This document shows, in pieces, positions 49,863-62,968 of a stretch of DNA of 64,000 nt. The stretch comes from Karalla daura. Lineage: Eukaryota; Chordata; Actinopteri; Chaetodontiformes; Leiognathidae. The stretch spans positions 18,895,760 through 18,959,759 of the forward strand of contig CM055191.1 in the NCBI GenBank assembly GCA_029224185.1, written 5' to 3'. The translations under genes were made by a program, and so were the position numbers. The stretch's first letter is position 1. Each line of letters opens with the position of its first letter. The notes under the pieces were generated by a model. It saw only the letters and a program-made list of their open reading frames with translations. It did no database searches and was not told where the DNA came from.

Positions 49863-51889
49863 ATGTATTTTGCATGATTTAATGATTCTGCTTGTTAACT
49901 TTGTCAGTGATTGTCCCTGAGGAAACATCTTGGGTTTGTGTGGGGGAATGCCTCCCTTGAAACGCAGCATAACCAGAAAATAGAGAAAAAATAATAAAAT
50001 TAAAAACCGTGGTATGGATGCTGTATCTGACTCGGGATCAATGTGCACTGTGAATCTGCTTTCAAAACAAAATAAGCCTCAAAATTTAAAATCTAAAAAT
50101 GACTTGATGAGACTGATGGTCCATGTTAAATTCTCTGAAATAGAGAATTTCCACTGGGAGCAGAATACGGTAGCATCCATGCAGACACGGTCCCCTCGTC
50201 TCCCTACAGTTTCTTACTTGTTAAACAATATTTACCTCAGACTATGTCATCATATACTATATATGTCGTGGCAGATTTAGAGGGCTGTTCCCAAATGCAT
50301 AGTTATGGTGTTAAGCTTCAAGTAATTTGTGGCACCAACAAGTGGAGAGTTTCCAGGTGTTGCAGGTAGTGGTTTGTTGGAATAGCAGATGAAATACAAC
50401 TTTGTACATGTACCATTCACGGTGGAATCTCCTCCAACCCAATCATGCAATGCATGGCCTGATCTGAGCGGGCTATAACATAAAGAATTGGAACTTGAGT
50501 GAGATGCAAACTAACACAGTTTCAGAACATAAACAGAATGGCAAACACATCAGCACTACATATGGACCTGTGTAGTTATGTATTCGTCCAGTGGATGGAT
50601 CAAGATATTAAGAACCGTGTACACCTGAACCTGAGGGGATGCCTCATAAAGAGGTTTAATCAACTTAGCTGACGTATTGACTCTATATGACTGTAGACTG
50701 AGAACTGACAGCACCACTGATGAAAAACAGAATCAGTTTTTGTCTGTCATGATCAATGGCTGCGCTCTGAATCTGAGTTGAATAACTGCTTTAGACACAT
50801 GACAAAAAAGTTACACAAGTCCAGCGTCTGACAGTAGGTGCTAAACAGAAACAGCTGCAATAATGTATATTACAAAAAAAAGAAAACACCAGCCATATGA
50901 ATGTGGAAAACCACACCTCTGTGACTTTTCATTAGAGAAGATCAACAGCTTAACCTCACAGAGCCACTGAAAGCATTTTGGACCACCCATTGATCTTCCT
51001 GAAGGCCGCACAGAGGGTTTACTAATACGTGTATATCTTAGGGCGATGCGAGGTCCTCTGGCCCTGACACTGGCACTAAATCTAACATTTTTCATCAATC
51101 CTGTTCTGAAAAGAGATATGTTTTGATTTTCACTTGGCTGAGGCTGAGATGTAGATTTCATCAGTGATGGTGATGGATGGAGGGGTAATAGTTCTCTTCA
51201 TAGAATTACCCCACCCCATGCCTCCACCCCTCCCCCATGGATCCTCCTCAACATCAGTCAGAGGTTTCAAAATTTGATGGAGCCTGGCGCTGAATGTGGA
51301 TTGAGCTTGATCAGAGACAACATCTGTCAACAGTTAACAGCTAATGGACAACACAACACATGGCAGAGAAGACCTCTGACTGCGCAAAGCTGCCAGTGGA
51401 CACTATCAATCTTCCCACCTCTGTGTGGATGGTCCTCTATTTCACCAGGCTGATGTGCAGGTTTTGCAATAAAAGCTATTTTAATAGTCCTAATTATTAT
51501 TATTATTTGTTAAAAAAGTGCAACCATTTGAATTTTATAGATTGAAGTGATTGTTTTATCCAATCTGAATTTGCTGACATTTGATGACAAAACTTTTTAA
51601 CATCTTGTAGTTGACCAAAGCAAAGCTGAGAATGAGTGAACTGTCAGGAGAAGTTAAAACTGAAATAACTCTATTTAAGGGACATTTCTGACACAAACAC
51701 TTCACTGTGTAGAAAAAGACTCTCTGAATGCTACCAGCCAACATCATCCCCATGCACATCCACCCTTCACTACACATATAAAACCTGAGTTGAACAGAAG
51801 GACCGAGCATGGACCAAGGTGAAGGTTCTTGTGCAATATCTGCTTTTTAGAAGTGGTGGTCTCAGGGTAACCCTGCTCCCCTAACAGAC
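49863..51889. other. Noncoding stretch, nothing recognised
   Basis: Frames up to 106 codons without domains. No arrays longer than a few units (a short ATT run lies near 51495-51508). Confidence 0.5.
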
Positions 51890-52420
51890 CTGATGGGAGA
51901 GATAAAGAGAGAACTGGGGGGTAAGAGTGCAACAGAGAGAAGCAGGAGGAGAGGAAGAGGAGAAAAGGGGGGAGTAGATGAGTGAGTGATGGAGAAAAAG
52001 AGGAGGACCAACAGGGACGTGGAGGATTGGAAGAAAGTGAGAGGGTTAATGTAATTTAAGGGAAACAGAGATGGCAGGGGGAGGCAGAGTGTGTGGGTGT
52101 GCATGTGTGTGTGACTCACTGGTAGCAGGCAACAGATGTCAATGCAGGGGGTAAGGCTCTCTGCAAATTGAGCAGCCCCCCCAGCAACATTAGTTACTAA
52201 CATACCAAAAGGAGCGGGGGAGGAAGAGGGGAAGGAGAGCCAGGGGTGGTAGAAGACGAGGGGAGAGAAAAGTAGAAGAAAAGGCAACAGAAGTGAGAGG
52301 GGAAACGTGGCGGTAGAGAAGAAGGGTAGCAGTTCCAGGAGAGCAAAACAGGGGGTGAAAAGTGAGCAAAGGGAGAGGGGAAGGAAAGGAGACATTAGAG
52401 CAGGAGATCACAGGAGAGGA
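51890..52420. repeat. Polypurine domain in two blocks
   Basis: The plus strand is overwhelmingly A/G at about 51890-52090 and 52200-52420, separated by about 110 bp of ordinary sequence. The complement is pyrimidine-rich and reads as a 177-codon Ser/Leu/Pro/Phe frame (52395-51862), which is a composition artefact. Mirror-like purine tracts can form triplex (H-) DNA. Confidence 0.85.
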
Positions 52421-55400
52421 TGTGGCCTCAAATGTGGGGCAAAAGTCATAGTGTTAATCCCAAGGTTCTTGGAGGTAACTGCATCTATTACAGGGCTAAA
52501 AAGGCTCTCCCAGATAATCAAATTGAGTTTCACTTATCAGCTGCTTTTCAAAACTGCATTATTGCATCAACTTGTTTGAATGATATATCCATGTGGCAGA
52601 GAAAAAAGAAAAGATTCTGCCCAGGACTTTGTGATAGATCGCTCCATAAAAATACATGCAGCCGTCAAGTTGAGCCGAGCCACATGGTAAAAACAAATAA
52701 CCGGGATATTTTTTTAAGTTGGATATTTTTCCAACTTCGAAGCAATTTATGACTATCCACCTACTCAGCTTTGACATGTTACCAAACGAACTGCCAACCA
52801 TAAAAAATTAAAGCATTACCTACTTGAAAAAGTGTTACACACTGACTCAAGAGTTGTATAACAGCGTTTATTTTTTGTGGCACTTGGGTGAAATAATGAC
52901 AAGATTTTGAAAGTTATTATGTCGTTAACAGTGAAGAACAACACATGAAAATCAAATCTTTTCTATTGGGTCCCAGTAGATAAAAGGGTGAGATGATGAA
53001 TGGATGGATGTCTTTTACACTTTTGAGTGATGCACAATGACAGAGTGATAGTCTGAGTATGACTGTAAAGTCTTGACCTGCTGGATATGTTCATGGATCA
53101 GGTAATGAAATTCCACTTATAAGTGTTTTCCAAGCTTTGTGGATAACTGTGGCTCAGGCATTTTCTCTCCCTCTGCCATCCTTCATCACATTTTAGTACT
53201 CACTCTGGGGGCACACATGACTAACACTCTGTGGGAACTTTGTTTTGACCAAACACTCTCAAGCAGATGGGTCTGGTTGACAGCTTCTTTGACAGAAAAT
53301 GGGATCAAATCAGGATTTAAGAAAGTGTCAATCTGTCATAAACACATTGCGATGCTGACCAAATGAACTGCTTATGATCCCAGCTAGCACTTCCTTTTGG
53401 CAAACTGCAACCATGAAACCACAGAGTCCCTTCAGAGTTTTCCACGAAGCTTTGAAAAATTAGGTGTTTTGACAAATCCTCAGACAATTTGCATTCATTT
53501 CCCATCATTTCTATAAAGTGCATGTTTTGTCAGTAAGACAATTCTGGAAAAAAAAGAAAAGAAAAAAATAGATGCCCAAAAGATTATTATTTATTTTTAG
53601 CATATGGCACATGCCCTGAATTCATCATAATCACATCCATGACCCTTCTCACCAAGTTAACCACCTTGAGTCTGTTCAAAAAGACAAATTATGTTGAACA
53701 CTAATATAGTGGTGAAGGAAAAGATCCAGCCCACTGATACTGGGAAATCACTTTTGATATTACATGGTTAGTGGCTCTGCAACTTTTACAGACTAAAATC
53801 TCAGAAATATTTCCACCTTTTGCTGCAACCCTGCATGCTCTTGACATCGAATTTGAGCGGTATTCTGACGAGTACTCATCAATTTTGATATTTTATAACG
53901 ATGAGGAATATTCTATCGATCCAAGTAACTTGCTATTGTGAAAAATGAAAGTTGCTTCAAGGACAGTTTCTTTGCAGAGGGTGATTGAATAGATTTTTTT
54001 AACCAGTTGTAGATGGCTGCCTACCTAGAGGACCCTCTCCAACTCCAACTGCCGATGTCACAGACGTGGCAGGTTGTGAATGAGCTCGGGAACATTTATT
54101 TCATCCTGCCAGCAATGACATTTGGTGATATAAGTGGGACTTATATAGTCACAACTCTCACAGTCCATTTGCTCAGAACAAGCACAGGTTTGAATATAGC
54201 TTTGTATTTCTATGACTTCATAAATAATCAGAGTGCACACACAGCCAACATAAGGAAAAGCAAATGAAAACAGGTACGGTTATTGGGAAATCCCAGTTTT
54301 GACTCGTGTCCAGGAACAGAATATACATTTATTATGATCAGTGGCTATACATTACAGACCCTCTAAATATGGCACACAGAAAAGCTGACCACATTGCAAC
54401 AATTCATCTGAGACAGTAACCTCATGCATAAGTCAAATGACTGACAAGTTGTTTTTGTTGCACAATTGAGTTGAGTGCGAATCGAGAGCAGGCAATGACA
54501 AGCTGAATCAGTAACTACAGTCTTTTTTTTTTCTGAAGAGCCATCACACAAGTATTTAAACATTATTTAGCTGAAAGGTGAAATACCCTATTTGTGGTAA
54601 AATGTGAGGAGTTACATTCTTCAGTGTAACTCCTTATCAGGAGGCTTATTACAGAGGTCCTTGATAATTGTTCTTATCAGGTTGCTGACAACGCTAAGAA
54701 TTAGAGTGTTTGTGAATTTGTGGACATCCATACATGCAAGAGGACTTAAAAGAGCAATGCATTCTGCAACATAGGGAAGGAGTGGAGGGAGGATTGCACA
54801 GAAGAAGTCTTGCACCCAGCAACAGGAGCTTGTATACCTAAAACTATTCAAATTGTGCTCATTTCATCGTTTCACACAACAAGGCTTTATATGTCACTGG
54901 GCTGGAAATGTAGTGCATGGCTGCAGTAGTTGCTCTGGGCGTCTCTCCTGACTGTGGATAACTTAATAATGGAGTTAGTTCAAAGCTCAGTGTGTTTCAG
55001 TCAGATGTTAAGGGCACTGTGTGCATCTGTGCCAGATGCCAAGAGGCGTGGAAAAGTGTCTGCATTTGATAATCGAGACAGTGAGAGTGTAATCAGTGAT
55101 CATACCCAAGGCAGCCTGGAGGCAAACTGGGCTCCGCCTCTGTGTTACTGCAGCAGCAGTGGCAGGAGATGGTTCAGAGCTGCGTTCAAGGAGTTTCAAC
55201 GTCTGCACATTAAGCAGTGCACTCCGTGCACAGGCAATGGTATGGCACATTTCTGCTGGGTTCACATGTGATTTTCTAGCCTTTTGAGCATCACAAAAGC
55301 AGCTGTTACGACATTAGAATCAGGCAAAGCACGAGCAGTGACAGCAGTGATGGCTCTGGTCTCCTGCTAAGCGTGACAACCAGCCAGCATGCTCACAAAC

Positions 55401-55689
55401 CGAAACACAAATCATTCCTTTTAGTATTGTTACATTTCTTACTGATACATCTCAAGTCCACCATGGAACACACTCCCTTTGTGGCTGCAGACATCTAACA
55501 ATTACTTGTTGCACATTAAAGAGTTGCAATTTTAAAGGCAAAGAGACAAAATCTGGAAAGAAATTCACTGAGCTTGAATAAAAGGTTGAACTTTCTCTCT
55601 CTCAGTCAGTTTCACTGCTTTTGTTCGGTTTTACCAGCTTTACTCAAACGACCTCACCGACTAACACGCCTTCAGCTACCCACCCAGAT
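52421..55689. other. Long noncoding stretch, repeat-poor
   Basis: About 3.3 kb with no arrays and no recognised mobile element. The frames at 52420-52752 (110 codons) and 54930-55271 (113 codons) have no recognisable domains. Confidence 0.5.
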
Positions 55690-55870
55690 GCATTTGACAA
55701 AAACTATTTAACTGTGGTGGGAGCCGCCGAGGTATGGGAGACATACAACCGCGCCGCAAGGTCCGTCTAATCCTTTAAAACTGCGGCTTTAGAGTGCGCG
55801 GAGAGAGCGCTGGAAAATGTCTATCTCATCATGTTGAGTTGCCAATTGCAGCGCCTTGCCCGCGTCAGAG
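55690..55870. promoter_or_regulatory. CpG-rich patch, candidate regulatory region
   Basis: About 19 CpG in 180 bp by eye ('gagccgccgaggt', 'caaccgcgccgcaaggtccg', 'gtgcgcggagagagcgctgg'). It is the densest CpG cluster in the window after 56640-56710. The 101-codon frame beginning at 55794 has no recognisable domain. No TATA box or initiator was called. Confidence 0.3.
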
Positions 55871-56384
55871 CCATGATCAGCAGCGTAAAATGAGTGAGAT
55901 TAATGACGTGACATTATTAGATTTCAACCCGGGGAGTTTTATGCTCAAATTCATTCTCCAGCGAACGTCCAGTGTTTCCTGCCCAGGTCGCCTGCTTGTG
56001 AAGGTGTCTGGTGGGTTGCTGGTTGAACTCCAACTGAGCAAAAGGATCTGCATACAAGGTACGACTGTTGCCTCCCCCGCCGGCAAGTGCTCTCCGTAAT
56101 GACATCAGATCCCAGTATAAATCAAATCAAGTTAGCGGATTTGCTGGGTCTTTACCTTTCTGGCTTCATCTTCATCTTAATCATGACATCCAGTCACGCC
56201 AGAGCCAAAACAAGCCCAACACTACACACACAAGCCCTGAAACTGCCTCCCCCCACAGCCTGTGATGACCACACGTGCACTACGTGTCTGTGACAGCAAC
56301 GACCCATACGTGCACTACGTGCTCAAAGGATGAACTCTAGCTACCCCTCTCCACTACTAAATCAATCCCATCTCCGCTTTGAGA
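55871..56384. other. Noncoding stretch, nothing firmly recognised
   Basis: Moderate CpG content. A duplicated 'cgtgcactacgtg' phrase occurs at about 56274-56286 and 56309-56321. No gene supported. Confidence 0.45.
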
Positions 56385-56427
56385 CAAAGGTTACTGGGCC
56401 AAGCAGATTTTGGCCCAGTAACCTTTG
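56385..56427. repeat. Perfect inverted repeat, 18-bp arms, 7-nt loop
   Basis: Arm 56385-56402 (CAAAGGTTACTGGGCCAA) is the exact reverse complement of arm 56410-56427, with the loop GCAGATT at 56403-56409. The geometry is identical to the hairpin at 37489-37531, although the sequences are unrelated. No transposon end or duplication flanks it. Confidence 0.92.
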
Positions 56428-58845
56428 CTCTCACCCCGGCTGCAACCAAGACCTAGAATGCCCCAGCCCCAGGTCTGGTTTCATTCTCTCAGTCACACCT
56501 CCAGGTTTCCTTCCCCCGATCCTCCCTTCAGCAGTATTAGTTTCAGCCAGGCCCAATTCATAGCTCAGCCCAATCCAAACAAGGCCCACGCCAGTGTAAA
56601 ACAGGGTGCACTTCATAAAACGGTGATGTCAGATAGCAACGTGGACAGACGGGACTCTGTGCTCGGAGCGTTTGCGCGTGTGTGCCGGTGCGAGCGCGCC
56701 AGGACGTGTGAATGTTGTGTATGTGTGTCACCCTGACCCAGTCTCCATCAACAGACAGTTTTCAGTGGGCTCCGAAGCAAGCTTTGAAGTGATCTCATGG
56801 GAGCCATTAGCCAAAGCAACAGCCTTGCTAGAAGGAGAATGGCATCATGGAATAGCCAGGGGTGACAGCATTCAACAAGCACGTTTCTGGATGACAGAAA
56901 CAGTTAATGACTACTTACAAGCCGTCTGGAGCCAGGACAGTGCACTTGATTCAACTAAACTTCTTGCTTTTAAACAATCAACGGTTTCAACTTACCTACT
57001 TCAACACAAAAAAATGCCATTAATTCAATTTGATTTTCCATGCTATTGTTTGATAGAAGTCTCCCTTGGTCTGGACTAATTGACTGAAAACTTTAGTGAA
57101 AGTTAATTATTCATATTGACTTATTTATTATCTATTTATCTGATAAGCCACTGTAGGTTTTTTTTATAAATAAAACTGGATTAGAATACTGTGAGCTGGA
57201 AAAGGTACGTGTCTGGGTTGTACCCGCAGAGAATAACCACTTGACTGCAGGTCCTATTAAGTCAGCAGAGCTTTAGTGTCTTTCGGCCAATTGATTCGGA
57301 TTCAGGTCTGCGCCCTCACTGTTTTGCCTCGCTCTTGTCTCATGTTGCAGTTCCCAGCCAGTGTCTGGCAGCCAAGGAGCCAGTCTGTGGAGACCAAAGC
57401 AGACCGAAAAGGATGTATGTGATAATCACGCTTTCCGTGCATTTATCATCTGTCCAGACACCACATGACTCCATATAAATTATTACTATCTGCTGATATC
57501 TGAAAGTAACACCGTGCGTGACAAAGGAAATGCAGCTGCACTGATTGGTGCAGATTGTCTCCAATAACAGGGGGATAATGAAATGCACTCTTGAACAACC
57601 AGTCTGAGTTTTAGGTTGAAGAGTCAACACTGCCCAGTGGGGACAAGATTTTATGTTATCTCTGAGAACAAACTACACCCATCTTTGTGGCAGTTGCACG
57701 ATGAAGAGTAGAGAATTACCCAGCGACATCCAGAAAAGCATCCTCTCTCATTTTCAGCCAACACCACGATGTTTCATGTTGTCCACGGTTTACTGGTTAG
57801 CTGAATTGCCTTGATCACTCGAATCGATCAAATAACCAATGAGTGACAACATGTTGAACATGTCCTCAGGTCTGTTGTCTGTCCCTCTCATGTCTCTCTA
57901 CATTTCCATCTCCCCTTTTGCTTTTTGCACACTCCTCACCCTCTCTCCTATGTTCAACGTCTTTCATTTCATCCTGTCGTCTGTCTCCTCCCTCATTTCT
58001 CTCTTTGCCCTCGTCTTTCAAATGCACTGTGACACGCAGATTGAGACACACTCGCACTCACAGACACACACTCATGTAGTTAATAAGATAAATTTGCACA
58101 ACCATCGGGGCTCCACACCCTGGCGGAGTCACGCCTTGATTCGTTATGAGGTTACACCCATGTTTGCTCTGGCTCGTGTGCCAATTGGACACAGTGGGCA
58201 AGAGCCATTTTCCCATCTGGTGATATCCATGAAGGTGATCTGGTGTTTTTTGAGCAGCACCCACACAAAAACCAACACAATGAGGATTTACTGTCGAATG
58301 AATCATCAAATATGCCAAATATTGCTGAGAAACCCATTGAGCCTTGTTCTCCTCTTTTGTACTTGGCTTTGCATTTCTACTTTATGCCAGAATAATTTCT
58401 TCAAATTTTTGAGAACCAAAAATCCTGACAGACACCATCTTTTCATGATCTCTGATAGCTGAAGTTACTGGAGAGAGATTTACAAAATCTTTTCTGTTTC
58501 TGATTTCGCTTCTTTTGACATAATAGCCATTGTTCTCCTTGAAGTTTTTCACATTAGAAAAATGTCCAATTACACAAATATGGGGGAAACTGGCAAGAAA
58601 CACGAGCTCAAGTTATTTCACTGAATTTAAGATAATTTAACTGTTACTCATTAGGCACGTACTGGGGAACAATGAAAAGGGAACAGAGTGCTGGACTCGA
58701 TAGCTGACAGGGAAGCCTGCACAAGTGGTGTTAGAACACGTGACACAAGGATGGAGTAGTTTTCCTCTTTCTAAGAAGTGGACAGTTTTTGTAGTTTGGC
58801 TTGGTCTACTCACAGCTGCAGTGCTGTGCAAGCACTTAAGTGCAT
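56428..58845. other. Noncoding stretch with CpG patch and pyrimidine tract
   Basis: A short CpG cluster lies at 56640-56710 ('gctcggagcgtttgcgcgtg' and following). Pyrimidine-rich DNA at about 57870-58025 contributes to a 207-codon ATG frame (57839-58462) whose N-terminal half is low-complexity and whose C-terminal half has no recognisable domain. It is not called as a gene. Confidence 0.45.
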
Positions 58846-58884
58846 GTGCGCGTGTGTGTGTGTCTGTGAGTGTGTATGTGTGTG
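58846..58884. repeat. (TG)n microsatellite, interrupted
   Basis: TG-rich run with CG, CTG, AG and AT interruptions. Confidence 0.9.
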
Positions 58885-59668
58885 AATTAGCCTTGGTTAT
58901 GATAAATAGCATTCATTTTTGTATATTTGTATATCTTCAACATTAGCTGCAGACATGCATCTTCATATGCCCCACATGTCTGTGCATCTTCACATGAGCT
59001 ACCACTCAAGCCCTGATGTGTGTTTGCGTTTCCACCAAAACAGAATGTTTCTTAGAAGGCTAGTTAGATGATGTGAAGCGTGGTGGTCTGGCTGTTAGGG
59101 CTGGGAGCGGGGGATTTTCCCCAGCAAGCTAATTAGACCCAGCAGTGATGTCATAAGGCAACCATGGGTCACTGTTGTCAAGACGACAGGTACTGTGTAA
59201 ACCTAAGGCCATTCAAATACATTTCAGATCAGCAATTGCAGCTTGTAGGGCGAGACAGTTTAGAGGAAAGTACTGCTTCATGGCGCTTGATAACAACCTC
59301 TGATTGAGAGTTATTTGAGATCACCCGCTCTTTACATTCAACATTTGTGCTCATTCTCGATTTAGAGCCAGCAAAAGACAAAAAAGAAAAAAAAAACTGT
59401 AATTGAAATCCAGCTGCGGCATGATAGACTGCAGTGTAAACTACAAGTAAGGTGTTAATATGAACTGTCAGAGTACACACTGGCTGTCCTACGCTAACCC
59501 CGCCGCTCACAGGCTGCCATGCATCAGTACAGCCGGAAAGTGCAACCGCACACACGCTGCGCTGCAGGATGTTTGTGTGTGTTTCTCTAATTGCCTCACA
59601 AACAATACTGTCTTTCTCTGCGTTAAAAGAGCTGTAAAGGATGCATGGCCAGATGTTGCGCCACATGA
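58885..59668. other. Noncoding stretch, nothing recognised
   Basis: An A-run lies at about 59387-59396. The 153-codon frame on the minus strand (59690-59229) begins in the adjacent CA array and has no domain. Confidence 0.5.
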
Positions 59669-59695
59669 ACACACACACACACACACACACACACA
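59669..59695. repeat. (CA)13 microsatellite
   Basis: 27 bp of CA. Confidence 0.94.
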
Positions 59696-60590
59696 GGCTA
59701 CCATATCCATGTGTGCAGTGGAGAGGTTAACATCAAGCAGTGCATTGGTTAACAAGGTTTTGATCTGTCTGCCAACACAGATTTTCAGTAGTCAAAGACC
59801 TTTGAGCATCACCTGAGAAATATTATTCCCGAGTGTGTCTGTTCATGCATTCATTCATACAGAAGAAGACCTGTCACTGCAATGTGACTGTGTAAACACA
59901 TCTGTGTCCCCACAAAGTGAATAATACCCACAAATTCACTCACACAGAGTTTGCCTGCAATGTGTTCCTGATCAGGCAAAGTGACACACCACAGACCCAC
60001 TATCTGCATTTAAAGGCTCACATGACGCATAGATGAATAAGGTCTCTGTCTACATTCTGGGAAGTGCGCGCACACATATGGATGCATGCAGACATATCCC
60101 ATTCACATTTTACATGCGACCCTGTGCCCGTAAGCATTGTGTTTAAGGGGCTGTCAGCACAGCGCTGACGGTCCAAACATCCCTTTCCTATTTGAGTTCA
60201 GGTCAGTGTCCTGGAAAAGAATAGGAGCCTTTCAGAACACAAGCCGAACAACACACACTGGCTCTGAGAACAATATCTATGGCAGATTTAATCCTTTCCC
60301 ACTAGTGTCTTATGGGAATCGCAACATATTAAAACCTCGATTAGAAAAAAAAAGTGTATACGTTACCTCCAAAGTCGAAACCCTCAAAAGTGATTAATGA
60401 TTCGAAGTAAGTAACAACCAACTCAAAGCGGAGGGGATTCTGGGAAGAGAGAAGAGGAGACATTGCTGTTTATCACCCAAACACAGACCTGGCCAACAAA
60501 CTGGAAACAACCTGGTAGTGATTTCACAAGACAAAAGGTAGTCTGTCTTTTCCAGTGCTGCTGCTGAACAATGTGCTACGCTGCATGTAC
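59696..60590. other. Noncoding stretch, nothing recognised
   Basis: No supported gene. An 8-bp hairpin (TTTGCCTG/CAGGCAAA) lies at about 59951-59980. No arrays. Confidence 0.5.
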
Positions 60591-60610
60591 ATGATGATGA
60601 TGATGATGAT
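60591..60610. repeat. (ATG)n trinucleotide microsatellite
   Basis: Between six and seven ATG/GAT units. Confidence 0.93.
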
Positions 60611-60639
60611 ATAATGGTGGAGCTGGAAAGCAGAGGAGA

Positions 60640-60930
60640 GCTGGCAGCGTGTGACAAGAGAGGCAGATGAAGAGGTGTGGAGACACGGATATTAGCGCTC
60701 TCAGGGAGTGGGATGGGATGAAGAGAGCTGGACGAGGAGGAATATGAAAGCAAGGCGAATTCAAAGAGTCTGGTGAGACAGACAGAAAGAGGTGGGAGGA
60801 GACTGGATATCAACACGAGAGAAGGGAGAACACAAGGGTGCACAGGGGAGCAACAAATACGACATGAGAGGATTGACAAATAAAACACGGAGACAGTGAT
60901 GCAGAGGAGAGCGGTTGGAGTCTGTATTAA
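60640..60930. repeat. Polypurine-rich tract
   Basis: Mostly A/G on the plus strand. The complement gives a 200-codon Ser/Leu-rich frame (60996-60394) that begins at TTG and is a composition artefact. Confidence 0.75.
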
Positions 60931-62869
60931 CATTTCTGGTGTGAACTGAGCTGCCGACCTTCTTGGATGAGAAAACATACATGAATCAACTTGCAATCAG
61001 TCTGAATAAATGATGTGGAGATACAATGCTGGTGTGTTGACAGAGCAAACGAGGGAAGCAGCCGTGACCAAATGAACAGATGCTTTGTTGCAAAAGTTGA
61101 TGCTGCATGTGACACAACAAAATGTCACTTTATTATTATAAAATGTAATTATTATCCATTAATATTTAACTATTTATGATATATAGACAGTAATGAAATA
61201 TGTTGTATTGAAACGGACCATCCAAACAAAGTTTTCGTTTTGTTTTTTCCTCTTTCATTCATCCTGACTTTGTAAACAAACTGAAGCATCGGTTGCATGA
61301 CAAAAGTGTTTCCATCAATGTCTTGTTACTTATTTTTCATTGCAAGGTTTTGATGGAAACACCCTAATTGCTTTATGGGCACGAGGAGATGGCATTAAAC
61401 AATTTCTTAAACAACTAAACAAATTCTGAAGTGCGTAGAGAAACATTTAACCCATGTGGCTGAACATGTTTCTGAAAGTAGACTAACCTGTGTCCACAAT
61501 CGGAAAATTCATGAGGGCTCCCTTTGTTTTCCTTTTTGTTTTTTTTGTCCTTTCTTTTTTTTTCTTCTTTTCTCTGGATTTGTCACAGATCAACTTACTT
61601 AATCTGTTCTGACTGTGGTCAGTCCCAGCAACTTCTGGTAAAACAACAGTTCATGGTCTCCAGTTTATTTTCTCCAACGATTTGAAAAATCAGAAATTGC
61701 ATTGTCTTTTTGTTGCAGTGAAAACTCAAGATTCACTTGTCATGTAACATAAACACAGCATCCATGGCAGACATTGTTTCATTTAAAATGAGCACAAGAA
61801 GTAAAAAGTCTTTGTAATGTTTGTACTATAGTAGTTTCTCAAATACCACTTGTGAGGTTTTGAAGGATCTCATAGTTAACCTTTTAACTGATGCAGACAA
61901 GCAAGAGTTGAGTACAAAAACAGACAACAACTGAAGCTTTGAACAGCTCCATTGAAAGTCAAGTAGCAACCCCAAACTCCCCCTACCCCCTAAAACAAAC
62001 ACAATGATTATAATATGCTTGCGCATTTCCAAGGAAATAGAACTGTTTGTAAGCAAACTAAAAAGGTTGTGCAATCCAGTTTCTTTCACCCAGCTGCTTC
62101 GCCTTTTAAACAGATCTCTATGTTTTGTTATACATGTTTGCATATATGACGTGCATGAGTGCATAGATATGGAAGTTTGGGCCCCTTTTGTTATTGAAAA
62201 TACATAACCAGGATAGCCAATCCCATCATTTTTTTCAGTCCTCATATAAATACCACAGCACAGCAACTCCTGCTTCATCCTGCGAATCCAAAATGAGTAT
62301 GTTCAGAGTTTCCTGCGACTCCTGGGTCATTAGCACTTGCTTAAACCCCCCCCATGCATGTTTGGCCATAACACACCCACGTGCAATCCCACCATCAGTC
62401 TCCCTGCATCTCCCGAACATGAGCCTTGGGTTCACTTACGTCCACATAGCATGCTGCGCTTCCTGGCATCTGTAATGTGTCACCTTTTTTTCAGGACTGG
62501 AGGAAAAAGCTGCTCAGTTTCATTTGTTGACCTCAGAGATGTTTGACATGGGACAATACATCATAATTGCACATATAGTGCTTAAAAATAACATTTTTTC
62601 AGAGAAAATCTGCTTCGCTGTGACATCAAGTGCAAAGTAATCACTGAAATGTATGCGAATGTGTATTTGAAGCCATTGTCGTCCATTTGGTGCTTTCATC
62701 TATTTGCATGTCCCAAATAGGCAGTGTGAGGTTCCATTGTTCTTGCAGGGAAGTTAAGCAGGTTATGGTTGAAATGGCAAGAAGGATACTCTGCGGTGGT
62801 CAGGTCTTCCTGTGTAAAATAAATACAGGGAAAGCAGTTTATTTTCACTGTGGCTAAATAGGGGGGACT
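60931..62869. other. Noncoding stretch, nothing recognised
   Basis: A T-rich run lies at about 61524-61573. The frames at 61826-62546 overlap on both strands and lack domains. Confidence 0.5.
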
Positions 62870-62968
62870 GAGAAAGAGGGAGAGCGAGGGAGAGAGAGGG
62901 AGAGAGGGAGAGAGAAAGAGAGAGAAAGAGAGAGAAAGAGAGAGAAAGAGAGAGAAAGAGAGAGAAAG
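62870..62968. repeat. GA-rich array with a 10-bp higher-order unit
   Basis: The 5' part is irregular (GAGGGAGAGA). From about 62908 the unit AGAGAAAGAG repeats at least five times with exact 10-bp phase, so the array is a decameric tandem repeat rather than a simple dinucleotide. Confidence 0.95.

Noticed and set aside
51862..52395. 177-codon minus-strand frame with apparent membrane segments
   Set aside because: Product of a polypyrimidine strand: Leu/Ser/Pro/Phe composition without domain structure.
57839..58462. 207-codon ATG-started frame
   Set aside because: First third is pyrimidine-rich low complexity, a short CACA-type run follows, and no domain is seen. Codon usage looks unbiased.
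60394..60996. 200-codon minus-strand frame
   Set aside because: Starts at TTG and runs through polypurine/polypyrimidine and ATG-repeat DNA. No domain.
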